From: Gemmatimonadales bacterium
GTDB lineage: Bacteria > Gemmatimonadota > Gemmatimonadetes > Palauibacterales > Palauibacteraceae
Assembly: GCA_030636765.1 (NCBI GenBank)
Contig: DAOVWI010000128.1
Coordinates: 1 to 6,323, forward strand
Direction of reading: 5' to 3'
DNA: 6,323 bases
How positions within the stretch are numbered: position 1 is the stretch's first letter; each line of letters opens with the position of its first letter. The notes under the pieces are model-generated. The model saw only the letters and a program-made list of their open reading frames with translations, had not been told where the DNA came from and did no database searches. Position numbers and translations under genes: made by a program. Below are positions 1-6,013 of the stretch, piece after piece.

Positions 1-1
1 C

Positions 2-643
2 GCCCGGTCCGTGCGGCTGAGCGACGGTGAGACCATCCCGGCCCGGCCGCTCATCTGGACGGCGGGCATCCAGGCGCACCCGCCAGGAATCGACACGGGC
101 TTCACCACCGAGAGGGACGGCTCCGTGATGGCCGACCAGTTCCTCCGCGTGGACGGGCGCGATGACGTGTACGCGGTGGGCGACATGGCGAGCGTGCGAA
201 ACCCCCGATCGGATCGCCCGTACCCCAAGGTCGCTCCGATCGCGATCAGCCAGGGCGTCCGGGCCGCGGCCAATATCGAGAACGATCGGGCCGGCCGGCC
301 CGCCGAGCCGTACGCGGCCCACCACGCCGGCAAGATCGTAAGCGTGGGCGCCGGACGGGCGCTGGTCGACATCCTCGGGCTTCGTGTGGCGGGACGGCCG
401 GCGTGGCTCATCTACCGGACGGCGTATATCCTCAAGATGGTGGGGCTTCGGAACAAGCTGCAGGTGGCGTTCACCCTTGCCCTCAACCGGATCTTCGAGC
501 GGGACCTGACGACCGTGGTCCCGTCCTCAAGCGCGAACGGGCGCCTGACTGCTCGGGACGGCAACGCAACTGGCATGGACGGCGGCGCAACTGGCCACGA
601 CGGCAGCGCAACTGGCGTCGCATCCAACGAGGAACTAGTGTGA
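2..643 (+). CDS. Type II NADH dehydrogenase-like FAD/NAD(P)-binding oxidoreductase (5'-truncated)
   Basis: Only the last 213 residues are present; the frame stays open through the left edge, so the GTG at 11 is not the start. The fragment matches the C-terminal half of NDH-2-type flavoproteins, peripheral membrane enzymes that oxidise NADH and reduce quinone without pumping protons. Seen: the strand-turn segment IWTAGIQAHP near 53-82, the second FAD-contacting motif DDVYAVGDMA at 161-190, and the segment YPKVAPIAISQG soon after. The C-terminal part (about 390-530) is rich in aromatic, leucine and basic residues (LIYRTAYILKMVGLRNKLQV) and fits the family's amphipathic membrane-anchoring helices. 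The N-terminal FAD Rossmann fold and most of the NADH domain lie outside the window. Odd: about 35 C-terminal residues beyond the family-like helix form a low-complexity tail with three DGxATGx repeats. A related FAD-dependent pyridine nucleotide-disulphide oxidoreductase is the main alternative, but the membrane helix favours NDH-2. Confidence 0.88.
   Translation, partial: ARSVRLSDGETIPARPLIWTAGIQAHPPGIDTGFTTERDGSVMADQFLRVDGRDDVYAVGDMASVRNPRSDRPYPKVAPIAISQGVRAAANIENDRAGRPAEPYAAHHAGKIVSVGAGRALVDILGLRVAGRPAWLIYRTAYILKMVGLRNKLQVAFTLALNRIFERDLTTVVPSSSANGRLTARDGNATGMDGGATGHDGSATGVASNEELV
557..619 (+). repeat. Three-copy 21-bp in-frame tandem repeat in the NDH-2 tail
   Basis: Three adjacent 21-bp units lie at 557-577, 578-598 and 599-619. 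All share GACGG at the start and GCAACTGGC in the second half. They encode the heptapeptides DGNATGM, DGGATGH and DGSATGV. Differences are confined to the third codon and the last codon of each unit. Because the period is a multiple of three, copy-number change would keep the frame and alter only the length of the protein tail, which ends eight codons later (stop included). Confidence 0.92.
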
Positions 644-710
644 CCTTCGGCGCTGTTCTTTCGTCAGAGAAGATGAAGCCAGTACTGAGCGGGGAGCGAA
701 CGCCTTCAAC

Positions 711-717
711 GGAGGGG
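711..717 (+). promoter_or_regulatory. Ribosome binding site of the 201-aa membrane protein
   Basis: GGAGGGG lies 6 nt upstream of the ATG at 724. It is the strongest Shine-Dalgarno match near this gene and decides the start. The in-frame ATG at 673 has no comparable purine run at the right distance. Confidence 0.7.
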
Positions 718-723
718 CGGCAG

Positions 724-1329
724 ATGAGTGAGTGGGCGGGGAACGACAAGGTCTATCACCGCGTTCTGGGGATCGGACTTCTTGTCTCCGTGGCGGTATT
801 CGGAGCCACGCTGGCGTGGGGCCGCCTGAACGCGGGAGCGGCCGATGTCGGCGAGGCTCAAGCCGGGGCGCAGCTCGCGCTCGCCTACGCGGACGCTCAA
901 CCGGCCGAGTTGGCCGACGTTCGCGTGACCGAGGCGGACGAGGTCGCGGCTTCCCTGCCTGCCCCGGACGCAGCGACCTCGACGGAGGAGGCGGCTCTCG
1001 ACCTGGAGCCCCCCAAGCTCTCGATGGCGAGCTCCGGATCCCTGATATCCGTGAGCCTCGTGGACGCGCCCGACGACCAGATCGAATCCGCGATCGAGTA
1101 CGATCGGCTGGGCGCGGCCGTGGCGGCGGCCGCAAATGGCGCGGGCGACGCCGACACGTGGGCGCGCGTCGGCGGGTTCCGGATCCCCGAGGGCTCCGGT
1201 GGTCGCGGACCTCTGATCATCGGCGGCGGCGGGAGCGGCTGCCAGGGCCCGACCAGGGTCGTGTTGCCGGGCACACGCGTCGGCGGCTTCTCGGGCATGG
1301 GCATCGGGGGGACGACACGCCGATTCTGA
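724..1329 (+). CDS. Single-pass membrane protein of unknown function with glycine-rich C-terminus
   Basis: I do not recognise the family. The 201-aa product has a short polar N-terminus, then one hydrophobic segment at about residues 14-32 (LGIGLLVSVAVFGATLAW) followed by G-R. This is a signal anchor or an uncleaved signal sequence. Residues about 40-100 are Ala/Glu/Asp-rich and probably disordered. A middle part (about 100-150) contains more ordered-looking segments such as SLISVSLVDAPDDQIESAI. The last 43 residues are glycine-rich, with GGGGSGCQGP holding the only cysteine (Cys173), and end in TTRRF. If the N-terminus is cytoplasmic, the bulk is extracytoplasmic. The ATG at 724 is preferred over the in-frame ATG at 673 because of the GGAGGGG site; codons show strong G/C at position 3. 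It lies 80 nt after the NADH dehydrogenase stop with no obvious terminator between, so cotranscription is possible. A role in envelope structure is only a guess. Confidence 0.72.
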   Translation: MSEWAGNDKVYHRVLGIGLLVSVAVFGATLAWGRLNAGAADVGEAQAGAQLALAYADAQPAELADVRVTEADEVAASLPAPDAATSTEEAALDLEPPKLSMASSGSLISVSLVDAPDDQIESAIEYDRLGAAVAAAANGAGDADTWARVGGFRIPEGSGGRGPLIIGGGGSGCQGPTRVVLPGTRVGGFSGMGIGGTTRRF

Positions 1330-1366
1330 GATCGATGCGCTGAGCTCGCTTCCTCGAAGCGGCACA

Positions 1367-1398
1367 AGGCCCCGGGATCGCCAGGCGAACCGGGGCCT
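1367..1398 (+). terminator. GC-rich hairpin, candidate terminator
   Basis: A perfect 9-bp stem pairs AGGCCCCGG (1367-1375) with CCGGGGCCT (1390-1398) around a 14-nt loop. Part of the loop can pair further (TCG 1378-1380 with CGA 1386-1388). The hairpin starts 38 nt after the stop of the 201-aa protein gene. It is not followed by a T-tract, so it is either a non-canonical terminator, common in high-GC genomes, or a 3'-end-stabilising structure. Confidence 0.55.
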
Positions 1399-1511
1399 AT
1401 CTGCATCCAGAAGCCTCCCCCTCCCAGTCATCCCGGCTCGCGGTCATCCGGGCGGCCGCTTATCCTCTAACCCGCCCGGCAACCCACCTCCCACAGGAAG
1501 CGATTGGAACC

Positions 1512-1934
1512 ATGACGGTGGAGACGGTAGATCTGCGACGCCATATCGAGCGCGGGGAGGGCATTCATGTGCTCCGCTCGCACCAGGAGCAACGCGAGTG
1601 GAACGGCATCCGCTACAGGATCGGGCTCTCCGGCAAGAACGTCGGCTCCAGGGAGCTGTCGATGAACGTCGCCACCATCCCGCCGGGAGCCATCGCCCGC
1701 GCCCACATCCACGTGGACTTCGAGGTGATGCTCTTCATTCTCTCGGGCCGAGTGCGACATCTGTACGGACCCGGCCTGACCGAGACCGTCGACAACGAGG
1801 CCGGCGACTTCATCTTCATCGAGCCCGGCGTCCCGCACGAGGTGCACAACCTGAGCGACGAGGAGCCGGTGGTGGCCGTCGTCGCTCGCTCTGACGCCCG
1901 GGAGTGGGAGAACATCATCGCCTACGAGGTCTGA
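1512..1934 (+). CDS. Single-domain cupin protein
   Basis: This is a 140-aa protein with one RmlC-like cupin barrel, a normal length for stand-alone cupins. Motif 1 is GAIARAHIHVDFE (residues 59-71), giving candidate metal ligands His65, His67 and Glu71. Motif 2 is GDFIFIEPGVPHEVHN (98-113), giving the fourth ligand His109. All four canonical ligands are present, so it very likely binds a divalent metal. Glu71 to Gly79 has one residue more than the textbook motif. The C-terminal phrase VVAVVARSDAREWENI resembles the ending of uncharacterised small cupins with an ARTDP-like segment. Cupins range from isomerases and dioxygenases to sensors, so the reaction cannot be called. The start is ATG with AGGAAG at 1495-1500, 11 nt upstream, slightly long. 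It begins after a 182-nt gap containing a hairpin and is followed 24 nt later by the propeller gene, so it is probably the first gene of an operon. Confidence 0.88.
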   Translation: MTVETVDLRRHIERGEGIHVLRSHQEQREWNGIRYRIGLSGKNVGSRELSMNVATIPPGAIARAHIHVDFEVMLFILSGRVRHLYGPGLTETVDNEAGDFIFIEPGVPHEVHNLSDEEPVVAVVARSDAREWENIIAYEV

Positions 1935-1958
1935 CCTCCCTCCCGGAAGCGCGGCTCA

Positions 1959-3032
1959 ATGCGGATCATCTACGAGTTCGTCCGTCTGGCGGTGGTCGCG
2001 CTGATCGTCGGGGCTTCGCTCTATCTGGTTCTCCCCCGGTCGCCGATCGAGCCGCTCGCCTGGACGCCACCCGAGGCTCCGCTCCTCGCGGGAGAGTACG
2101 AGCCGAACCGCCGGCTGGCGGCGATCGAGAGGCTGGGCTCGGGCTCGGGCCTGGCTCCGGAGGACGTAGCCGTCGACGCGGCGGGCAGGATCTATGGAGG
2201 GATGGAAGACGGCCGGATCGTGCGCCTGGGGCCGAACGGCAGCGATCCGGAGGTGTTCGCAGACACCGGCGGCCGGCCGCTCGGTCTCGCCTTCGATGCC
2301 GCCGGACGCCTGATCGTCGCCGATGCGTACCGCGGCTTGCTGTCGATCGCTCCGGACGGAACGATCCGGAGCCTCGCGGTCGGAGCGGATGAGCGGCGGT
2401 TCCGCCTGACCAACGACGTCGACATCGCGCCCAATGGAACGATCTACTTCACGGACGCCTCGGACCGCTTCTCCCTCGACAACTACGTGATGGACCTCAT
2501 GGAGGCTCGACCGAACGGCCGCCTCCTGGCCTACGATCCCCGAACCGGCGACGTGCGCACCGTTCTCTGGCCGCTGTACTTCGCCAACGGCGTGGCCGTC
2601 AGCGCGGACGGCACCTTCGTCCTCGTCGTCGAGACGGGGCGCTATCGTATCATGCGGCAATGGATCCGCGGCCCGCGCAGCGGGGAGAGCGAGATCTTCA
2701 TCGACAACCTGCCTGGCTTTCCCGACGGAATTTCCGCGGACGGCCGTGGGGTTTTCTGGCTCGCCCTCGTGTCGCCGCGGAATCTGCTGGTCGATTTCCT
2801 CATGCCCTACCCTCTCGTGCGGAAAATCCTGGTACGCCTTCCCCGGCGCCTACAGCCCGGGCCGAGGCGATACTCGTTCGTGCTCGGACTCGATCGCAGC
2901 GGCCGCGTGATCCACAACCTACAGGACCCGAGCGGCGGCTTCGCCCAGATCTCCAGCGTCGAGCGCCACGGCGATGATCTCTACTTCGGCAGCCTAGCGG
3001 AGGACGCCATCGGGCGCCTCCCGGCTCCCTGA
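1959..3032 (+). CDS. Membrane-anchored SMP-30/gluconolactonase/strictosidine-synthase-like beta-propeller
   Basis: This 357-aa protein has one N-terminal membrane segment (about residues 8-25, VRLAVVALIVGASLYLVL) followed by a six-bladed propeller. Blade-like repeats include EDVAVDAAGRIYGG (68-81), LGLAFDAAGRLIVAD (108-122), NDVDIAPNGTIYFTD (152-166) and NGVAVSADGTFVLVVET (210-226). The segments VETGRYRIMRQWIRGP and FIDNLPGFPDGIS, then LALVSPRN and GSLAEDAIGRLP near the end, are characteristic of the strictosidine-synthase-like/APMAP branch. By family analogy, Glu68, Asn152, Asn210 and Asp256 are likely calcium ligands of the central site. Bacterial and animal relatives tend to be lactonases or arylesterases rather than Pictet-Spengler synthases, so hydrolysis of a lactone or ester is the reasonable inference. 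The propeller is probably periplasmic. ATG at 1959 has GGAAG (1945-1949) at 9-nt spacing. It lies 24 nt after the cupin and 26 nt before the sodium symporter. Substrate unknown. Confidence 0.88.
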   Translation: MRIIYEFVRLAVVALIVGASLYLVLPRSPIEPLAWTPPEAPLLAGEYEPNRRLAAIERLGSGSGLAPEDVAVDAAGRIYGGMEDGRIVRLGPNGSDPEVFADTGGRPLGLAFDAAGRLIVADAYRGLLSIAPDGTIRSLAVGADERRFRLTNDVDIAPNGTIYFTDASDRFSLDNYVMDLMEARPNGRLLAYDPRTGDVRTVLWPLYFANGVAVSADGTFVLVVETGRYRIMRQWIRGPRSGESEIFIDNLPGFPDGISADGRGVFWLALVSPRNLLVDFLMPYPLVRKILVRLPRRLQPGPRRYSFVLGLDRSGRVIHNLQDPSGGFAQISSVERHGDDLYFGSLAEDAIGRLPAP

Positions 3033-3058
3033 GCCATGGCCCGGCTCTTGACCGATCG

Positions 3059-4399
3059 TTGACGAGCTCGGTCGATCCTTCGAGCGGGCGGCGGGAGACG
3101 TTCGGCTCCCGCTTCGGAACTCTCCTGACCATGATCGGGGTGGCCGCAGGACTCGGGAACGTCTGGCGCTTTCCGTACATGGTGGGAGAGTTCGGCGGGG
3201 CGGCGTTCGTCCTCTTCTACATCCTGGCGATCGCCGTGATCGGCGTTCCCGCGCTCGCAGCCGAGTGGACGCTCGGCCGCCACACCCGGATCGGCACGGT
3301 GGGCGCGTTCGCGGCCGCGGGCCTGCCGGGTGGACGCTGGGTGGGATGGTTCTTCTTCCTCACGATGACGGCGGCGATCGGCTACTACACGAACGTCCTC
3401 GGCTGGGTGGCCTACTTCGGGATCGGCGAGGCAGCCTCGGCGCTCGGGCTGGAATGGAGCTCGGCCGACATCCTGCCGCCGGCGACGGGCACGAGCGGCC
3501 GGTCCTTCCTGCTCCAGGCGTTCATCACCGCGCTGATCATGCTGGCGTGCGTGCTCGTGCTCACCCGCGGCCTCCGCCGCGGAATCGAGCGTGCGAGCAG
3601 GCTGCTCACGCCCGCGCTCTTCATCGGCCTGATCGCTCTCGTCTTTCGGGCCGTGACGCTGCCGGGCGCCGGCGCGGGCCTCGAATGGTACATCCTCAAG
3701 TTCGACCCGCAGCAGATCAACGCCGGCGTCGTGCTGGCCGCCACCGGCCAGGCGGCGTTCTCCCTCTCCCTGGGCGGGACCTTCATGGTCGTCTACGGCT
3801 CGTACCTGAGACGAGACGAGAACATTCCGCAGCTCGCCGTCTGGACGGCCACGGGAGACACGCTGGCCGGGCTGCTCGCGGGCCTGGCGATCTTTCCCGC
3901 GGTGTTCGCGATCGGCCTCGAGCCCGCTAGCGGGCCAGGGCTCCTCTTCGAGACCCTGCCCGCCGTCTTCGACGCCATGCCCACCGGATGGCTGTTCGGA
4001 GCGCTCTTCTTCGGATCGCTCTTCGGCGCCGGCTATCTGTCGGATCTGGCCGCCTTCGAGGTCGTGATCGCCGGGCTTACCGACAACACGCGGCTCCGGC
4101 GGCGCCAGGCCGCGTGGTTGATGGCGGGAGTCGCCTACCTGTTCGCCCTGCTGCCCATGATCAACCTGGAGGTCTTCCTGCGGTGGGATCTGACCTTCGG
4201 CTCCGGCATGCAGACGTTGGGGGCCCTGGTCGCCGCGGTAACCCTCGGGTGGTCGCTCCGGCGTTCCGCCGCGCTTCGCGAGCTGGCGCAAGGCTGCGAA
4301 TCACGGCTCGTGGGGCTGCTGTACGTGTGGATCCGCTACGTGATCCCGACAGTGATCCTCACCCTCTTCGTCGGGTGGATCCTGACCCAGGCGCTTTGA
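3059..4399 (+). CDS. Sodium-dependent transporter, NSS/SNF (LeuT-fold) family
   Basis: A 446-aa polytopic inner-membrane protein, of usual length for bacterial NSS symporters, which couple Na+ entry to uptake of amino acids or related solutes. TM1 carries GVAAGLGNVWRFPY (27-40), the signature unwound helix. By alignment to LeuT, Gly27, Ala29, Ala30 and Asn34 fall at sodium-site positions, and Arg37 at the extracellular gate. The position occupied by aspartate in monoamine transporters is Gly31, which favours an amino-acid-type substrate. EWTLGR (69-74) matches the conserved TM2 end, and GQAAFSLSLGG (230-240) the TM6 unwound region. Hydrophobic segments continue to the C-terminus, about 11-12 helices. 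The start is the TTG at 3059: it lies 14 residues before ETFGSRFG, where family members normally begin, and no in-frame ATG or GTG precedes TM1. No clear Shine-Dalgarno site is visible, so coupling to upstream translation is plausible. It lies 26 nt after the propeller gene. Confidence 0.93.
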   Translation: MTSSVDPSSGRRETFGSRFGTLLTMIGVAAGLGNVWRFPYMVGEFGGAAFVLFYILAIAVIGVPALAAEWTLGRHTRIGTVGAFAAAGLPGGRWVGWFFFLTMTAAIGYYTNVLGWVAYFGIGEAASALGLEWSSADILPPATGTSGRSFLLQAFITALIMLACVLVLTRGLRRGIERASRLLTPALFIGLIALVFRAVTLPGAGAGLEWYILKFDPQQINAGVVLAATGQAAFSLSLGGTFMVVYGSYLRRDENIPQLAVWTATGDTLAGLLAGLAIFPAVFAIGLEPASGPGLLFETLPAVFDAMPTGWLFGALFFGSLFGAGYLSDLAAFEVVIAGLTDNTRLRRRQAAWLMAGVAYLFALLPMINLEVFLRWDLTFGSGMQTLGALVAAVTLGWSLRRSAALRELAQGCESRLVGLLYVWIRYVIPTVILTLFVGWILTQAL

Positions 4400-4423
4400 G
4401 CGAGGGGCACCACGGGCCCGGTG

Positions 4424-4455
4424 TGGTCCGCCGTCGGCCCTTGAGCCGCGGACCA
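4424..4455 (+). terminator. Candidate stem-loop downstream of the sodium symporter
   Basis: Eight perfect base pairs (4424-4431 with 4448-4455) enclose a 16-nt loop, in which GGC 4436-4438 can also pair with GCC 4445-4447. It sits 24 nt after the symporter stop. There is no U-tract, so it is a weak or factor-dependent terminator candidate. Confidence 0.4.
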
Positions 4456-4469
4456 GACCCTGCCATAAC
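4441..4469 (+). promoter_or_regulatory. Weak sigma-70-like promoter candidate for the MFS gene
   Basis: TTGAGC (4441-4446) and CATAAC (4464-4469) are 17 nt apart, each matching four of six consensus bases. CATAAC is one of the few AT-leaning hexamers in this gap. It overlaps the candidate hairpin stem, and chance occurrence cannot be excluded. Confidence 0.25.
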
Positions 4470-4580
4470 TGTGGCCCACGAGATCCGCACGCCGGCTCTC
4501 GCCGGGAAGGCGCGGCAGCGAATGCGGCCGGGTCCGCGAGAGCCTCTGGGCCTAACCGGCCGCGCAAGAGAGCGGCACGA

Positions 4581-4585
4581 AGGAG
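4581..4585 (+). promoter_or_regulatory. Ribosome binding site fixing the TTG start of the MFS gene
   Basis: AGGAG, part of GAAGGAG, lies 4 nt before TTG 4590. The spacing is short but it is the best site in the gap. The next in-frame ATG is too far inside the first membrane helices to be the start. Confidence 0.6.
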
Positions 4586-4589
4586 CGAC

Positions 4590-5906
4590 TTGAAAGAAGA
4601 ACGCTCGATAAGACTCCGCGAGTACGGACTGACGATCGGGACGCTCGGGTCGAACGCCTCCCAGACCCTCATCATCGCTCTCCTGCCCGTCTTGCTGGGG
4701 CGGTACACGCAGTCGGCCGCCCTGATCGGCGCCGTGATCGGCAGCGAAGGGCTCCTGGCGATCCTCGTGCCGTATTGGATCGGCTACCTGAGCGATCACA
4801 TGCCGGAGACGTGGGCCCGCCGGGTCGGTCGGAGAACCTTCTTCCTGTGGGCTTCAGCCCCGCTCATGGGTGGCGCGCTGGTCCTCGTCCCGTTCCTGCA
4901 CGGGTTCTGGCCGCTCGCCCTGTCGGGCATCCTCTTCTTCGCGGCGCTCCAGGGCTACATGACGCCCCTGTGGGCTCTGATGATCGACTCCGTGCCGGAC
5001 GAGCGCAGGGCGATGGTCCAGGGAGTGCGGGGCGCCTTCCAGGCGATCGGCCTCGCGTTCGGCCTCATCGTTGCCGGCCTGCTCTTCGAGCTGTGGGAGC
5101 CGCTGCCCTTCTTCACGGCCGCGTTCCTCCTGATAGGCTCGACGTGGCTCACGGTGCTCTCCGCCCCAAGCGACCGAGGGCGGGCAGCGCTGCTCCAGCC
5201 CGGCAAGCCCAAGGCACCCGTGTGGCGACGCCTCCTGAAGCGGCCGGAGATCCGCTGGTTCCTCTTGGCGAGCGCGCTCTGGAACGGAGCGATCGACGGC
5301 ATCCGGCCGTACATCTTCCTTTACGCAGCCGCCGTGTTCGGCATCTCCGTCGGGGGGACCTCCGGCCTCCTCGTTTTCCTCATGCTCGGGGTGGGACTCG
5401 GCGCCGTAGCGATCGGCCGGCTAAGCAACGTCTTTGGCCGCGCACGGCTGCTCTCCATCTCGGCCGCGGTCTGCGGCATCGCGATGCTCCTCGCGTACTT
5501 CCCGCGCCAGCCGTCCGGAATCGTGGGCCTGCTGGCCTTCGCGGGTCTCGCGGCCGCCGCGTTCCTCGCGCTGCCCTTCCCTCTCTATGCGCGGCTGGCG
5601 GGTGACGAAGCGCCCGGGCGACAAACCGCGCTCTACATCGTGTCGATCGGCATCGCCCGCATGGTGGCCCCCGTGATCATCGGCGTGGTGATCGACCTGG
5701 GCGCGCGATTCAAACCGGAGCTCGGCGGATACCCGTTCATGTGGGTCGCGGCAGGCACCATGGCCCTACTCAGCGTCCCCGCCCTTCGACGGGCCGTGTC
5801 GGCCGCACGGGCTGGCCGGCGGGATCAGCCTGCGGATGCCGGATCCGCGCGGCACGCGGGGCACGGATCGGCGGCCGGATCCGGGCGGGACGAGACTGGC
5901 GCGTGA
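4590..5906 (+). CDS. Major facilitator superfamily (MFS) transporter, possibly GPH/SLC45-like sugar carrier
   Basis: A 438-aa inner-membrane carrier with 12 predicted helices in two six-helix halves, the usual MFS architecture. Between TM2 and TM3 the sequence GYLSDHMPETWARRVGRR (65-82) is a form of MFS motif A (G-x-L-x-D...G-R-R). The phrase MTPLWALMID (124-133) followed by SVPDERRAMVQGVRGA (134-149) after TM4 resembles sucrose/glycoside-type (GPH/SLC45) carriers, in which a conserved Asp and a P-x-x-x-R loop occur here. The central loop (about 192-215) is basic and cytoplasmic. The last 35-40 residues after TM12 are Ala/Gly/Arg-rich and probably disordered; they contain two copies of the 10-bp sequence GCCGGATCCG (5838-5847, 5874-5883). 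Start TTG at 4590, supported by AGGAG at 4581-4585. It stands apart from the upstream operon by 190 nt and may have its own promoter. Substrate not determinable; a sugar is a family-level guess. Confidence 0.9.
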   Translation: MKEERSIRLREYGLTIGTLGSNASQTLIIALLPVLLGRYTQSAALIGAVIGSEGLLAILVPYWIGYLSDHMPETWARRVGRRTFFLWASAPLMGGALVLVPFLHGFWPLALSGILFFAALQGYMTPLWALMIDSVPDERRAMVQGVRGAFQAIGLAFGLIVAGLLFELWEPLPFFTAAFLLIGSTWLTVLSAPSDRGRAALLQPGKPKAPVWRRLLKRPEIRWFLLASALWNGAIDGIRPYIFLYAAAVFGISVGGTSGLLVFLMLGVGLGAVAIGRLSNVFGRARLLSISAAVCGIAMLLAYFPRQPSGIVGLLAFAGLAAAAFLALPFPLYARLAGDEAPGRQTALYIVSIGIARMVAPVIIGVVIDLGARFKPELGGYPFMWVAAGTMALLSVPALRRAVSAARAGRRDQPADAGSARHAGHGSAAGSGRDETGA

Positions 5907-6013
5907 CCAATCGGGCTCGCGCGGCGTCTTTTAGAACGGGAGGGTTCTGACGGAGGGTGCGGCGACGGCATGTGACGGGCCGGCACTTCTCCGTCCATGA
6001 AGGAGCAAGGGTG
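5907..6013 (+). other. Intergenic region before the Arg/Ala-repeat protein
   Basis: 107 nt without a supported gene. It contains a small inverted repeat, AGAAC (5933-5937) with GTTCT (5944-5948), 6-nt loop, preceded by a TTTT run. The T-run is on the wrong side for a + strand terminator. AAGGAG near the right end is the ribosome binding site of the next gene. Confidence 0.4.
6000..6005 (+). promoter_or_regulatory. Ribosome binding site of the Arg/Ala-repeat protein
   Basis: AAGGAG lies 8 nt before ATG 6014, near-ideal spacing. A GTG immediately upstream at 6011 (5-nt spacing) is in the same frame and would add only one residue. Confidence 0.75.

Larger units (their letters stand above)
4400..4589 (+). 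other. 190-nt intergenic gap with hairpins and a promoter-like sequence
   Basis: No convincing gene lies here. An 8-bp stem TGGTCCGC (4424-4431) pairs with GCGGACCA (4448-4455), and a smaller one CACC (4408-4411) pairs with GGTG (4420-4423). Neither is followed by a T-run, so termination of the upstream operon is possible but not certain. The only weakly promoter-like pair (4441-4469) overlaps the larger hairpin. The gap ends in the ribosome binding site of the MFS gene. Confidence 0.5.

Noticed and set aside
403..723. Upstream extension of the 201-aa protein gene into the NADH dehydrogenase
   Set aside because: The extension overlaps a strongly family-like coding region in another frame, encodes only Arg/Gly/Gln-rich sequence, and has no ribosome binding site as good as GGAGGGG before 724.
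706..1431. 241-codon minus-strand open frame opposite the 201-aa protein
   Set aside because: Arg-rich product without motifs that runs through the hairpin. The + strand has a ribosome binding site and a signal anchor, so this is most likely a shadow, though less securely than for the other genes.
1427..1449. Direct repeat GTCATCC (1427-1433 and 1443-1449) upstream of the cupin gene, as a possible operator
   Set aside because: Seven bases in a GC-rich spacer with 16-bp spacing and no recognisable promoter beside it; too short to support as a binding site.
1956..2660. 234-codon minus-strand frame opposite the propeller gene
   Set aside because: The + strand frame shows conserved propeller motifs along its whole length; the antisense product is charged and low-complexity.
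2981..4291. 436-codon open frame on the minus strand opposite the sodium symporter
   Set aside because: The product is Arg/Glu/Gly-rich with no domain, while the + strand encodes clear NSS motifs. Long antisense frames are expected opposite GC3-rich genes.
5933..5948. AGAAC/GTTCT inverted repeat as a terminator after the MFS gene
   Set aside because: The stem is only 5 bp and the T-run precedes it on the + strand; on the minus strand it is followed by A rather than T.
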